Assembly: GCA_963724065.1 (NCBI GenBank)
Contig: CAVRTB010000001.1
Location: forward strand, 682,001 to 746,000
DNA from: DASRIA01 sp963724065
Lineage (GTDB): Bacteria; Actinomycetota; Thermoleophilia; Solirubrobacterales; JBBDJG01
Length of the DNA stretch: 64,000 nt
Reading direction: 5' to 3'
Shown in pieces: positions 35,100 through 42,593 of this stretch. Within the stretch, counting starts at the first letter, position 1. The number at the start of each line of letters is the position of its first letter. The position numbers and the translations under genes are program-made. The notes beneath the pieces were generated by a model. The model saw only the letters and a list, made by a program, of their open reading frames with translations, had not been told where the DNA came from and made no database searches.

Positions 35100-36122
35100 A
35101 TGCTGAGCGAGCGACAGCGGATGCTGCTCCAAACCCTCGTTGAGGCGCACGTCGAGCTGGGCCAGCCGGTCGCGTCGAAATGGCTGTCCGAGCGCACCGA
35201 CATGCGCTGGAGCCCGTCCACGATCCGGTACGAGCTGGCCGCGCTCGAGGAGCTCGGATATCTGAACCATCCGCACACCTCCGCGGGGCGCGTCCCGACC
35301 GACGCCGGCTACCGCTACTACGCCGACACGATCCTCCACGAGGCCCCGTTGCCGGACACGGGCGGGATGCGGCTCGACCTCGAGCTGTCGAGCATGCGCC
35401 GCGAGGTCGACGCCGCGATGCGGTTCACGACCTCGACGCTCTCACAGATGACCGACTTGCTCGCGGCAGTCTCGGCGCCGCCGCTGCACACCGCGACGAT
35501 CCGCCACATCGAGGTCCTGCTGCTCCAGCCACAGATCGCGCTGGTCGTCCTGATCACCTCGACAGGCGCCGTCACGAAGCGGGCCTTCACCTTCGAGCGG
35601 CCGATCGACGCGGGCCTCGCCGAGTGGGCCGCGAGCTATCTCAACGAGCGGCTCACGGGCACCGATCTCGGCGCGCTCACCCTCCAGAGCAGGCTGCTCA
35701 GCCCCGAGCTGTCCGCGACCGAGCGCGGATTCCTCGAGGCGATCGTGCCCGTGTTCTCCGACCTGCCCGACACGGTCGAGGACACGCTCTACCTGGACGG
35801 GACATCGCGATTGTTGTCGGGGACGAGCGACGTGTCCGAGATGAACGACCTGATCCGGATGCTCGAGCGACGGGTGACGCTCCTGGCCGTGCTGCGCTCC
35901 GCGCTCGGCGAGCCGACGGTGTACCTGCGCATCGGCGCGGAGAACCAGGCTCCCGAGCTGCGCTTCGCGAGCATCGTGGCCGCCAACTACGGGCTCGGGC
36001 ACCGCACGCTCGGCGCCGTCAGCGTGATCGGCCCGGTGCGCATGGACTACCGGCTCGCGATCGGCTCCGTGCGCTCCGCCGCGCTGGCGCTGAGCGAGTT
36101 CGTCGAGGAGGTCTACGAATGA
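35100..36122 (+). CDS. hrcA: Heat-inducible transcription repressor HrcA
   Basis: Represses chaperone genes through CIRCE operators. 340 aa: N-terminal winged helix (LSERQRMLLQTLVEAHVELGQPVASKWL, WSPSTIRYELAALEELGYLNHPHTSAGRVPTDAGYRYY) and the GAF-like dimerisation domain. No CIRCE sequence is seen in front of hrcA, so its targets lie elsewhere. dnaJ follows after 27 nt. Confidence 0.95.
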   Translation: MLSERQRMLLQTLVEAHVELGQPVASKWLSERTDMRWSPSTIRYELAALEELGYLNHPHTSAGRVPTDAGYRYYADTILHEAPLPDTGGMRLDLELSSMRREVDAAMRFTTSTLSQMTDLLAAVSAPPLHTATIRHIEVLLLQPQIALVVLITSTGAVTKRAFTFERPIDAGLAEWAASYLNERLTGTDLGALTLQSRLLSPELSATERGFLEAIVPVFSDLPDTVEDTLYLDGTSRLLSGTSDVSEMNDLIRMLERRVTLLAVLRSALGEPTVYLRIGAENQAPELRFASIVAANYGLGHRTLGAVSVIGPVRMDYRLAIGSVRSAALALSEFVEEVYE

Positions 36123-36149
36123 CCCCCGATCGCAGCGGTCTCTTCTAGC

Positions 36150-37274
36150 GTGCCGCGCGACTACTACGAGCTCCTCGGGGTCGGCCGCGAGGCGGGCGAC
36201 GACGAGATCAAGAAGGCTTTCCGCGGCCTCGCGCGCGAGCTGCATCCGGACATCAACCGCCACGACCCGGAGGCGGAGGAGAAGTTCAAGCAGGTCGCCG
36301 AGGCCTACGAGGTCCTGAGCGACTCCGAGCGCCGCGCTGTCTACGACCGCCACGGCCACGAGGGCCTGCGCAGCGGCGGGTGGCAGCCCGCGGGCGCGTC
36401 CTTCAACGACGTCTCGGACATCTTTCAGGCGTTCTTCGGAGGGGGCGACGTCTTCGGCGGCGGCGGCCGCTCCGGCCCGCAGCGCGGAAGGGATGTCGCC
36501 GTCGAGGTGTCGCTCACGCTCGGCGAGGTGCTCACGGGGGCGGAGAAGGAGGTTGCGTTCAGGGTCACCGCGCGGTGCTCACGCTGCAACGGCAACGGCG
36601 CCGAGCCGGGAACGCCGATCGAGACTTGTCCCCGCTGTGAGGGGACGGGGCAGCTACAGAGCGTGGCCCGCACGGTCTTCGGCCAGGTCGTGCGCACCGT
36701 GGCGTGCGATCGCTGCGGCGGCGACGGGCGCATCCCGGCGACGCCCTGCGGTGTCTGCAAGGGCGCCGGCGTGGAGACGCAATCGAGCAGCCTCTCGGTC
36801 GACATCCCGGCGGGCATCGAGGACGGCCAGCGCGTGCGGCTCGGGGGCAAAGGCCACGCGGGTGCGCTCGGCGGCCCGCCGGGCGACCTCTACGTGCTCG
36901 TGACGGTCGAGCCGGACCCGCGCTTCGAGCGCCACGGCGACGACCTCATCACGCGGCTCGACGTTCCCTTCACCGACGCGGCGCTCGGCGCGACCATGTC
37001 GGTGCCGACGCTCGACGGCGAGGAGCAGGTCGAGGTCGAAGCCGGTTCCCAGCCGGCGACGATCAGGCGTCTGCGCGGCCGCGGATTGCCGGCGCTGCGC
37101 GGCCGTGGCCGCGGTGACCTCCACGTGGTGCTGAACGTGATGGTCCCGAGCCGCATCACGGACGAGCAGCGCGAGCTGCTGCGCCGGTTCGCGGACACCT
37201 CCAACGGCGACACCTACGCGTCAAAGGGCGGTGACCGGCTCTTCGACCGGCTCCGGCAGGCGTTCAGAGGTTGA
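36150..37274 (+). CDS. dnaJ: Chaperone DnaJ
   Basis: Hsp40 co-chaperone of DnaK. 374 aa type I protein: J domain with HPD (ELHPDINRH), a short Gly/Phe region (GGGDVFGGGGRSG), four CxxCxGxG zinc repeats (CSRCNGNG, CPRCEGTG, CDRCGGDG, CGVCKGAG) and the C-terminal substrate domains. Start GTG 36150. The final four bases overlap prmA (TTGA). Confidence 0.96.
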   Translation: MPRDYYELLGVGREAGDDEIKKAFRGLARELHPDINRHDPEAEEKFKQVAEAYEVLSDSERRAVYDRHGHEGLRSGGWQPAGASFNDVSDIFQAFFGGGDVFGGGGRSGPQRGRDVAVEVSLTLGEVLTGAEKEVAFRVTARCSRCNGNGAEPGTPIETCPRCEGTGQLQSVARTVFGQVVRTVACDRCGGDGRIPATPCGVCKGAGVETQSSSLSVDIPAGIEDGQRVRLGGKGHAGALGGPPGDLYVLVTVEPDPRFERHGDDLITRLDVPFTDAALGATMSVPTLDGEEQVEVEAGSQPATIRRLRGRGLPALRGRGRGDLHVVLNVMVPSRITDEQRELLRRFADTSNGDTYASKGGDRLFDRLRQAFRG

Positions 37275-38152
37275 TCCGGCTTGCCGTCCGCTGCTCCGCG
37301 GGGCAGGCCGAGACGGTGCTCGCCGAGCTGCTCGAGCTAGCCCCGGGGGGGGTCGAGCAGGTCGACGCGCCGGACGGCCGCGACGGGATCGTCGAGTACG
37401 CGGTCTACGGCGCGCGCGGAGAGCTTCCCGACCTCGGCTTGCTCGACGCGGCCGCGGGCGGCGGCCCTGTCGAGGTCGACAGCCGCGAGGTCCCCGACGA
37501 CTGGGCAGAGCGCTGGAAGCGGTTCTACTTCCCGGTCCTGATCGCCGGGCGCCTGTACGTGCGGCCCCCGTGGGAGGAGCCCGCGCAGCGCGGCGGGGTG
37601 GAGGAGGTCGTGATCGATCCCGGCGGCGCCTTCGGCACCGGTACGCACCCGACGACGCGGATGTGCCTCGAGCTGATCCTCGAGGCGCACACGGCGAGCT
37701 GCCGGCGACTGGTCGAGCCCGGCCTGGTTGCGGCGCTCGCAGGCCGTGAGCCGGGCGCGTTCACCGACCTCGGTTGCGGCTCGGGGGTGCTGGCGATCGC
37801 AGCGGCGAAGCTCGGGTTCGACCCGGTGCTCGGCGTCGATGCCGACCGCGCCGCCGTCGAGGAGACGGATCGCAATGCACGCGCCAACGGCGTGCTGCTC
37901 GAGGTGCGCCACGCGGACCTGCGCCGTGATCCGCCGCCCCCCGGCGACGTCGCCGTGGCGAACCTCACCCTGCGCCTCTGCGCCGAGGTCGTGCGCGGCT
38001 GGGCCGAGCGCGGCGAGCGGCCCGCGATCGCGATCCTCTCGGGCTTCCTGCGCGAGCAGGCGGACGAGATCGAGGCCGCGCTCGCGGCCGCGGGGCTCGC
38101 GCAGCGCCGCCGCATGGTGGCCGGCGACTGGGCCGCGATCCTCGCCGCCTGA
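37271..38152 (+). CDS. prmA: Ribosomal protein L11 methyltransferase
   Basis: SAM-dependent trimethylation of uL11. 293 aa: substrate domain with DDWAERWKRFYFPVLI, then GGAFGTGTHPTTRMCLE and the SAM motif LGCGSGVLAIAAAKLG. The domain end has ANLTLRL where ANI is commoner. TTG 37271 overlaps the dnaJ stop. rsmE, which often follows prmA, is absent; an opposite-strand gene occupies its place. Confidence 0.92.
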   Translation: MIRLAVRCSAGQAETVLAELLELAPGGVEQVDAPDGRDGIVEYAVYGARGELPDLGLLDAAAGGGPVEVDSREVPDDWAERWKRFYFPVLIAGRLYVRPPWEEPAQRGGVEEVVIDPGGAFGTGTHPTTRMCLELILEAHTASCRRLVEPGLVAALAGREPGAFTDLGCGSGVLAIAAAKLGFDPVLGVDADRAAVEETDRNARANGVLLEVRHADLRRDPPPPGDVAVANLTLRLCAEVVRGWAERGERPAIAILSGFLREQADEIEAALAAAGLAQRRRMVAGDWAAILAA

Positions 38153-38176
38153 CCGGCTGTCGCGACCTTTTGCGAT

Positions 38177-38264
38177 CTACACCCGGGGGGTGGGTGCGAA
38201 ACGCCGAAGTTCGCGTAGGCTGCGGCCGTCGCGTAGGCTGCGGCCGCTCGCGTAGGCGGTGTAG
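38177..38264 (+). repeat. Short tandem repeats inside a CTACACC/GGTGTAG inverted repeat
   Basis: TCGCGTAGGCTGCGGCCG occurs at 38211-38228 and 38229-38246, with a partial third copy TCGCGTAGGC at 38248-38257. The block is bracketed by CTACACC (38177-38183) and GGTGTAG (38258-38264), the latter touching the stop of the minus-strand gene. It fills the convergent gap after prmA. Confidence 0.65.
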
Positions 38265-38747
38265 CTACGAGAGCGCTTCGGCGAGCTCGTCGAGCATCCG
38301 CTGCTCGCCCGCGCTCACGCGCTCGGCCCTGAAGCCGAGGAAGCCGCCTTCCTTCGCGGCCTCCGCCGCCCGCTTGGCGGCCTCGAGCAGCCACTCGCGC
38401 AGCGCGGCCGCTTCCTCCGGCGTCGCCTTCTGCTTGACGATCTCATTGACGGCGCGCAGCTCCTCACGGATCTCCTCGCCCGCGAGCGCGCCCTTCGGCC
38501 GGAAGCCCTTGAGTGGGTTGTCACGCTTCTTGACCCGCTCGGTGATGCTCTTCGCGACCGCGTCGACGAGCTCGCCGTGGCCGCTGGACTGCGCAACGTC
38601 GGTAACGGTCTTGACGGTCGCCATCGTCTCCTTGAGCGCCTCGATCGGCCCGCCCGGGTCAGCCAGCGAGATCGCCATCCCGGCGACGAACGGCGCGCGC
38701 TCGAGCCGCGCCCACTCCTCTTCTGTGAACTCTGAACGTGTAGTCAT
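38265..38747 (-). CDS. Conserved-looking hypothetical protein, helical, 160 aa
   Basis: Cytoplasmic, almost entirely helical and charged: FTEEEWARLERAPFVAGMAISLADPGGP, then Glu/Lys-rich helices, ending GFRAERVSAGEQRMLDELAEAL. No enzyme motif is visible and I cannot name the family. ATG 38747 is preferred over GTG 38768 because a TACCGT box lies 7 nt upstream of it. It sits where rsmE is often found, on the other strand. Confidence 0.65.
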   Translation of the reverse strand: MTTRSEFTEEEWARLERAPFVAGMAISLADPGGPIEALKETMATVKTVTDVAQSSGHGELVDAVAKSITERVKKRDNPLKGFRPKGALAGEEIREELRAVNEIVKQKATPEEAAALREWLLEAAKRAAEAAKEGGFLGFRAERVSAGEQRMLDELAEALS

Positions 38748-38754
38748 GCGGCGA

Positions 38755-38760
38755 ACGGTA
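38755..38760 (-). promoter_or_regulatory. Candidate leaderless -10 box (TACCGT) for the minus-strand gene
   Basis: TACCGT on the minus strand, 7 nt before ATG 38747. It lies 15 bp from the facing yqeY -10 box, so two RNA polymerases would compete for this divergent 41-bp gap. Confidence 0.4.
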
Positions 38761-38775
38761 GCGGCCACCCCCCGC

Positions 38776-38781
38776 TACCCT
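38776..38781 (+). promoter_or_regulatory. Candidate leaderless -10 box (TACCCT) of yqeY
   Basis: TACCCT ends 7 nt before the yqeY GTG. Confidence 0.45.
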
Positions 38782-38788
38782 TGACCGG

Positions 38789-39235
38789 GTGACCGTCACC
38801 GAGCGCATCCAGGCCGAGCTGTCGAGCGCCACCAAGGCGCGGGACCGCACGCGGGTAGCTGCGCTGCGCCTGCTGATCGACGCCCTCCAGAAGGAGGCCA
38901 AGGCGGCGGGGGCCGACCTCGACGAGCAGCGCGAGATCGCGGTGCTCAAGCGCGAGCGCAAGCGCCGCGCGGAGGCGGCGGAGGCGTTCCGCAAGGGAGG
39001 CCGCGAGGACGCGGCGCAGGCCGAGGAGGCCGAGGCCGCGATGATCGACGCCTACCTGCCCGAGCAGATCTCCGAGGATGAGCTCCAGAAGCTGGTCGCC
39101 GACGCCCTCGCCGAGACCGGAGCCGACTCTCCCAAGGAGATCGGGCGGGTGATGTCCGCGGTCATGTCCAAGGCCGGAGGCCGCGCCGACGGCCGGCGCG
39201 TGAGCGAGCTCGTCAAGGAGCGGCTGGCCGGCTGA
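38789..39235 (+). CDS. yqeY: GatB/YqeY domain protein
   Basis: 148 aa stand-alone YqeY domain, related to the tRNA-binding tail of GatB. Visible are RLLIDALQKEAK, REDAAQAEEAEAAMIDAYLPEQISEDEL and the end motif VMSAVMSKAGGRADGRRVSELVKERL. Possibly involved in tRNA-dependent amidation or tRNA quality control; role uncertain. Start GTG 38789. Confidence 0.9.
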   Translation: MTVTERIQAELSSATKARDRTRVAALRLLIDALQKEAKAAGADLDEQREIAVLKRERKRRAEAAEAFRKGGREDAAQAEEAEAAMIDAYLPEQISEDELQKLVADALAETGADSPKEIGRVMSAVMSKAGGRADGRRVSELVKERLAG

Positions 39236-39254
39236 AGCCGCCGTCAGCGACCGC

Positions 39255-40238
39255 TTGCGCGAGCAGATCACACTCGACCCCGCAGTCGCGAGGGAGCTCG
39301 CCGGCTCCGAGGACACCGTGCTGAAGGCGCTCGAGGATCACCTGGACTGCAAGGTCTTCCTGCGCGGCAACGTCCTCACCCTCGACGGTGAGCCGGCCGA
39401 TGTGAAGGTCGGCAGGGAGGTCGTGTCCGAGCTGTCCGAGCTGATCGCGCAGGGCCACGAGATCGCGCCCGGCACGATCGGCGCGGTGACCTCCGCGCTC
39501 GACCACAGCGAAAGCCCCTCGTCGATCCTCGGCGACGTGGTGTGGACCCATCGCTCGACCCGTGTCGCGCCCAAGACCGTCAACCAGAAGCGCTACGTCG
39601 ACTCGATCCGCCGCAACACGATCACCTTCGGCATCGGGCCCGCGGGTACCGGCAAGACCTATCTCGCGATGGCGATGGCGACGGCCGCGCTTGCGCGGCG
39701 CGACGTCAACCGCATCATCCTCACGCGCCCGGCTGTCGAGGCCGGCGAGCGCCTGGGCTTCCTGCCCGGGACGATGATGGAGAAGGTCGACCCCTACCTG
39801 CGCCCGCTCTTCGACGCGCTCTACGACATGCTCGAGCCCGACCGCGTCAACAGCCACCTGGAGAAGGGCGTGATCGAGGTCGCGCCGCTGGCGTTCATGC
39901 GTGGCCGCACCCTCAACGACTCCTTCATCATCCTCGACGAGGCCCAGAACACGACGCCCGAGCAGATGAAGATGTTCCTCACGCGCCTCGGGTTCAACTC
40001 CACGATGGTCGTCACCGGCGACGTCACCCAGATCGACCTGCCGGCCGACCAGCGCTCGGGGCTCGTCGTGGTCCGCGACATCCTCGGGACGGTGACCGAC
40101 ATCGACTTCGTGAACTTCACGGGGGAGGACGTCGTTCGCCACAAGCTCGTGCAGGAGATCGTCAACGCATACGCCGAGCATGCGCAGGCCTCGGCGCCCG
40201 AGCTGCGCCCGGCCCGCAGACCGCCCGCCGCGTCCTGA
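39255..40238 (+). CDS. phoH: PhoH-like ATPase
   Basis: 327 aa P-loop ATPase: an N-terminal KH-like region, Walker A GPAGTGKTYLAMA, RPAVEAGERLGFLPG, Walker B FIILDEAQNTTPEQMKMFLTRLG and TGDVTQIDLP. The family acts in RNA metabolism and is almost always next to ybeY, as here. TTG 39255 is the only plausible start; ybeY begins 1 nt after its stop. Confidence 0.93.
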   Translation: MREQITLDPAVARELAGSEDTVLKALEDHLDCKVFLRGNVLTLDGEPADVKVGREVVSELSELIAQGHEIAPGTIGAVTSALDHSESPSSILGDVVWTHRSTRVAPKTVNQKRYVDSIRRNTITFGIGPAGTGKTYLAMAMATAALARRDVNRIILTRPAVEAGERLGFLPGTMMEKVDPYLRPLFDALYDMLEPDRVNSHLEKGVIEVAPLAFMRGRTLNDSFIILDEAQNTTPEQMKMFLTRLGFNSTMVVTGDVTQIDLPADQRSGLVVVRDILGTVTDIDFVNFTGEDVVRHKLVQEIVNAYAEHAQASAPELRPARRPPAAS

Positions 40239-40239
40239 C

Positions 40240-40602
40240 GTGATCGAGCTCGAGTGCCCGCGGGAGCTCGAGGCCGCGGCGTATGCCGCGCTGCGCGCAT
40301 GCGGGATCGACGACGGCCACCTGACGGTCGAGCTGGTCGGCGCCGAGCGCATCCAGGCGCTCAACCGTGACCACCGCGGCATCGATGAGCCGACGGACGT
40401 GCTGTCGTTCCCGGTTGACGGGGCGGGCACCGCGCTCGGCCCCCGCGAGCTCGGGGACGTGGTGATCTGCCCGGAGCACACGGCCGACGTGCGCGAGGCG
40501 GTCGTGCACGGCGTGCTGCACCTCGCGGGCCACGATCACGAGACCGACGACGGCGAGATGCTCGCTCTCCAGGACGACGTGTTGCAGGGCCTGGCGGCGT
40601 GA
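40240..40602 (+). CDS. ybeY: Endoribonuclease YbeY
   Basis: Zinc-dependent rRNA-maturation and quality-control RNase. 120 aa with DEPTDVLSFP and the metal signature HGVLHLAGHDHE. GTG 40240 gives the standard start (IELECPRELE); the end overlaps era by 4 nt. Slightly shorter than the usual 150 aa because N- and C-terminal extensions are missing. Confidence 0.93.
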   Translation: MIELECPRELEAAAYAALRACGIDDGHLTVELVGAERIQALNRDHRGIDEPTDVLSFPVDGAGTALGPRELGDVVICPEHTADVREAVVHGVLHLAGHDHETDDGEMLALQDDVLQGLAA

Positions 40603-41507
40603 GCAGGTCGGGGTTCGTCGCGGTCGCCGGGCGCCCCAACGTGGGCAAGTCGACGATCGTGAATGCGCTCGTGGGCGCGAAGGTCGCCGTCATCTCGGAC
40701 AAGCCGCAGACGACGCGGCGCGCGATCCGCGGCATCTCCAACGGGCTGCGCGAGGACGAGCCGTACCAGTTGGTGCTGGTGGACCTCCCGGGCGTGCAGC
40801 AGCCGCGCGACGAGCTCACGGAGCGCATGCAGCGGCGCGTCGAGCGCGAGCTGTCCGAGTGCGACATCGCGCTGTTCGTGCTGAACGCCGCCGAGCGCAG
40901 CGCCGGCGGAGACCGGTTCATCGCGCAAGCGCTCGCCGCCGCGAAGCTTCCGGTCGTGGTCGCCGTGAACAAGGTCGACGTCACGGACCACGCCAAGATC
41001 GCCGCGACCCTGGCGGGCGCCGCCGACCTCGAGCAGGGGGGCGTCGACATCCGCGAGATCGTGCCGATGTCGGCGCTCAAGGGGTCCGGCGTCGAGACGC
41101 TGCGCGAGGCGCTCGCGGTGCTGCTGCCCGAGGGGCCGTTCTACTTCCCCGTCGAGGCAGTCAGCGACCAGCCGCTCGACGTCCGCCTCGCGGAGCTGAT
41201 CCGCGAGGCCGCGCTGAAGCGCACACGCGAGGAGATTCCCCACTCGATCGAGGTGCACGTCGAGGACGTCATGCGGCGTGACGACGGCCTTACGATCGTG
41301 CGGGCCGTGATGTGGGTCGAGAGCCAATCGCAGAAGGCGATCCTGATCGGGCGCGCCGGAACGATGATCCGCGCGATCGGCAGCGCAGCGCGCAAGGAGA
41401 TCGAACGCGAGCTCGGCGGCCGCGCGCACCTCGACCTGACCGTCAAGGTGCGCAAGGGCTGGCGTCGTGACGACGGCCTGCTCGACCGCCTCGGCATCGA
41501 GGCCTGA
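40599..41507 (+). CDS. era: GTPase Era
   Basis: 16S rRNA-binding GTPase for 30S maturation. 302 aa: G1 GRPNVGKSTIVNAL, effector QTTRRAIRG, G3 DLPGVQ, G4 NKVD, and a C-terminal KH domain ending VKVRKGWRRDDGLLDRLG. GTG 40599 overlaps the ybeY stop. Confidence 0.96.
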   Translation: MSRSGFVAVAGRPNVGKSTIVNALVGAKVAVISDKPQTTRRAIRGISNGLREDEPYQLVLVDLPGVQQPRDELTERMQRRVERELSECDIALFVLNAAERSAGGDRFIAQALAAAKLPVVVAVNKVDVTDHAKIAATLAGAADLEQGGVDIREIVPMSALKGSGVETLREALAVLLPEGPFYFPVEAVSDQPLDVRLAELIREAALKRTREEIPHSIEVHVEDVMRRDDGLTIVRAVMWVESQSQKAILIGRAGTMIRAIGSAARKEIERELGGRAHLDLTVKVRKGWRRDDGLLDRLGIEA

Positions 41508-41541
41508 CCGGCAACCGATGATTCCCGGGGCGCCCGCTCGC

Positions 41542-41580
41542 CGCTGGACGGCGGAGGCCCGCGAAGCCCGCCGTCCAGCG
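41542..41580 (+). terminator. 13-bp perfect hairpin downstream of era
   Basis: CGCTGGACGGCGG (41542-41554) pairs with CCGCCGTCCAGCG (41568-41580) around a 13-nt loop that itself contains GCGAAGC. It begins 35 nt after the era stop. No T-tract follows, so it may be a GC-only terminator or mRNA 3'-end stabiliser. Confidence 0.55.
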
Positions 41581-41678
41581 TAAATTCCCTGGACACCGCC
41601 CCTTCTTTCGGTTAGAACCTTAAGGCTGGTTCGCGCTATCGGGTCGCACTGTTCGCGGCTCCCAAGGAGGGCAAACGG

Positions 41679-41879
41679 ATGGCAGCTGCGCATGGCATTG
41701 GTTGTTCGCACGGAGGTTTTCACTCCGGCGTCGGCTTTTATTCGAAGGAGTCGAAGCAGATCCGCTACGTCATGGTCTGCGACGACTGTGGCGAGGAGGT
41801 CCGGGAGCTCGTCAACGAGCCCTACGTCCCGGATCCGATCCTCGGACCGGGCGCGGGCTTCATGCCGGCCCCGGCCTAG
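41679..41879 (+). CDS. Small CxxC protein, 66 aa
   Basis: AAGGAGG 8 nt before ATG 41679 is one of the best Shine-Dalgarno sites in the window. The protein reads AAAHGIGCSHGGFHSG, QIRYVMVCDDCGEEVREL, then a Pro/Gly-rich tail. The CxxC pair plus the N-terminal Cys/His cluster could bind one metal ion. It is a single-gene unit with its own terminator. Function unknown; I would expect it to be abundant. Confidence 0.75.
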   Translation: MAAAHGIGCSHGGFHSGVGFYSKESKQIRYVMVCDDCGEEVRELVNEPYVPDPILGPGAGFMPAPA

Positions 41880-41903
41880 ACCGCACAGAACTTCCGGTCG
41901 GAA

Positions 41904-41927
41904 AGCGGCTCCTTCGGGAGCCGTTTT
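41904..41927 (+). terminator. Intrinsic terminator with TTCG tetraloop
   Basis: CGGCTCC-TTCG-GGAGCCG (41906-41923) followed by TTTT. Flanking A and T residues extend the stem. It ends transcription of the small CxxC gene and separates it from hisIE. It is the clearest classical terminator in the window. Confidence 0.88.
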
Positions 41928-41937
41928 CATTGCTCCG

Positions 41938-41943
41938 TAGAAT
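41938..41943 (+). promoter_or_regulatory. Candidate -10 box (TAGAAT) of the hisIE-trp operon
   Basis: TAGAAT lies between the terminator at 41904-41927 and the hisIE ATG, ending 8 nt before it. This leaves no leader, so no room for a trp leader peptide or T-box; regulation by classical attenuation at this site is excluded if the start is right. Confidence 0.5.
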
Positions 41944-41951
41944 CAGCCTCG

Positions 41952-42593
41952 ATGCAGGCCGAACAGGGGGCAACCCGACCCGACATCGTCTTTGACGAGG
42001 CAGGCCTCGTCCCGTGCATCGCCCAGGACTGGGCCACGGGAGAGGTCCTGACGCTCGCCTACATGAACGAGGAGGCGCTCGAGCGCACCCTCGCGACCGG
42101 CGAGATCCACTTCTGGAGCCGCTCGCGCGGTGAGCTGTGGCGCAAGGGCGCGACCTCCGGCAACGTGCAGCGGGTCCGCTCGCTCAGATACGACTGCGAC
42201 GCCGACGCGGTACTCGCGCTCGTCGACCCCGCCGGCCCGGCTTGCCACACGGGCGAGCGCACGTGCTTCCACCGCTCGATCGGCGCCCGAGCCGTGGCCG
42301 CCCACGAGGCGCTGCCCGCGCTGGCGCGCACCCTCGCCGCGCGCCACCGGGACATGCCGGAAGGCAGCTACACGGCCGAGCTCTTTCGCGCGGGACAGGA
42401 GCGCATCGGGGCGAAGGTCGAGGAGGAGGCCGAGGAGGTCGCGCGCGCGGGCCGGGAGGAAAGCGACGAGCGCGTGCGCTCGGAAGCTGCCGACCTGCTC
42501 TACCACCTCGGTGTCGCGCTCGAGTCACGCGGCCTGTCGTACGCGGACGCGTTCGAGGAGCTCGTGGCACGCATGGGCCGCTCAGATCCATGA
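41952..42593 (+). CDS. hisI: Histidine biosynthesis bifunctional HisIE
   Basis: Phosphoribosyl-AMP cyclohydrolase (HisI, about residues 1-110) fused to phosphoribosyl-ATP pyrophosphatase (HisE, about 115-213). HisI shows VLTLAYMNEEAL, WSRSRGELWRKGATSGN, YDCDADAVL and the metal Cys in PACHTGERTCF. HisE shows GSYTAELF, EEEAEEV and EAADLLYHLGVAL. Its stop overlaps trpE (ATGA), linking a histidine gene to the trp operon. Confidence 0.94.
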   Translation: MQAEQGATRPDIVFDEAGLVPCIAQDWATGEVLTLAYMNEEALERTLATGEIHFWSRSRGELWRKGATSGNVQRVRSLRYDCDADAVLALVDPAGPACHTGERTCFHRSIGARAVAAHEALPALARTLAARHRDMPEGSYTAELFRAGQERIGAKVEEEAEEVARAGREESDERVRSEAADLLYHLGVALESRGLSYADAFEELVARMGRSDP

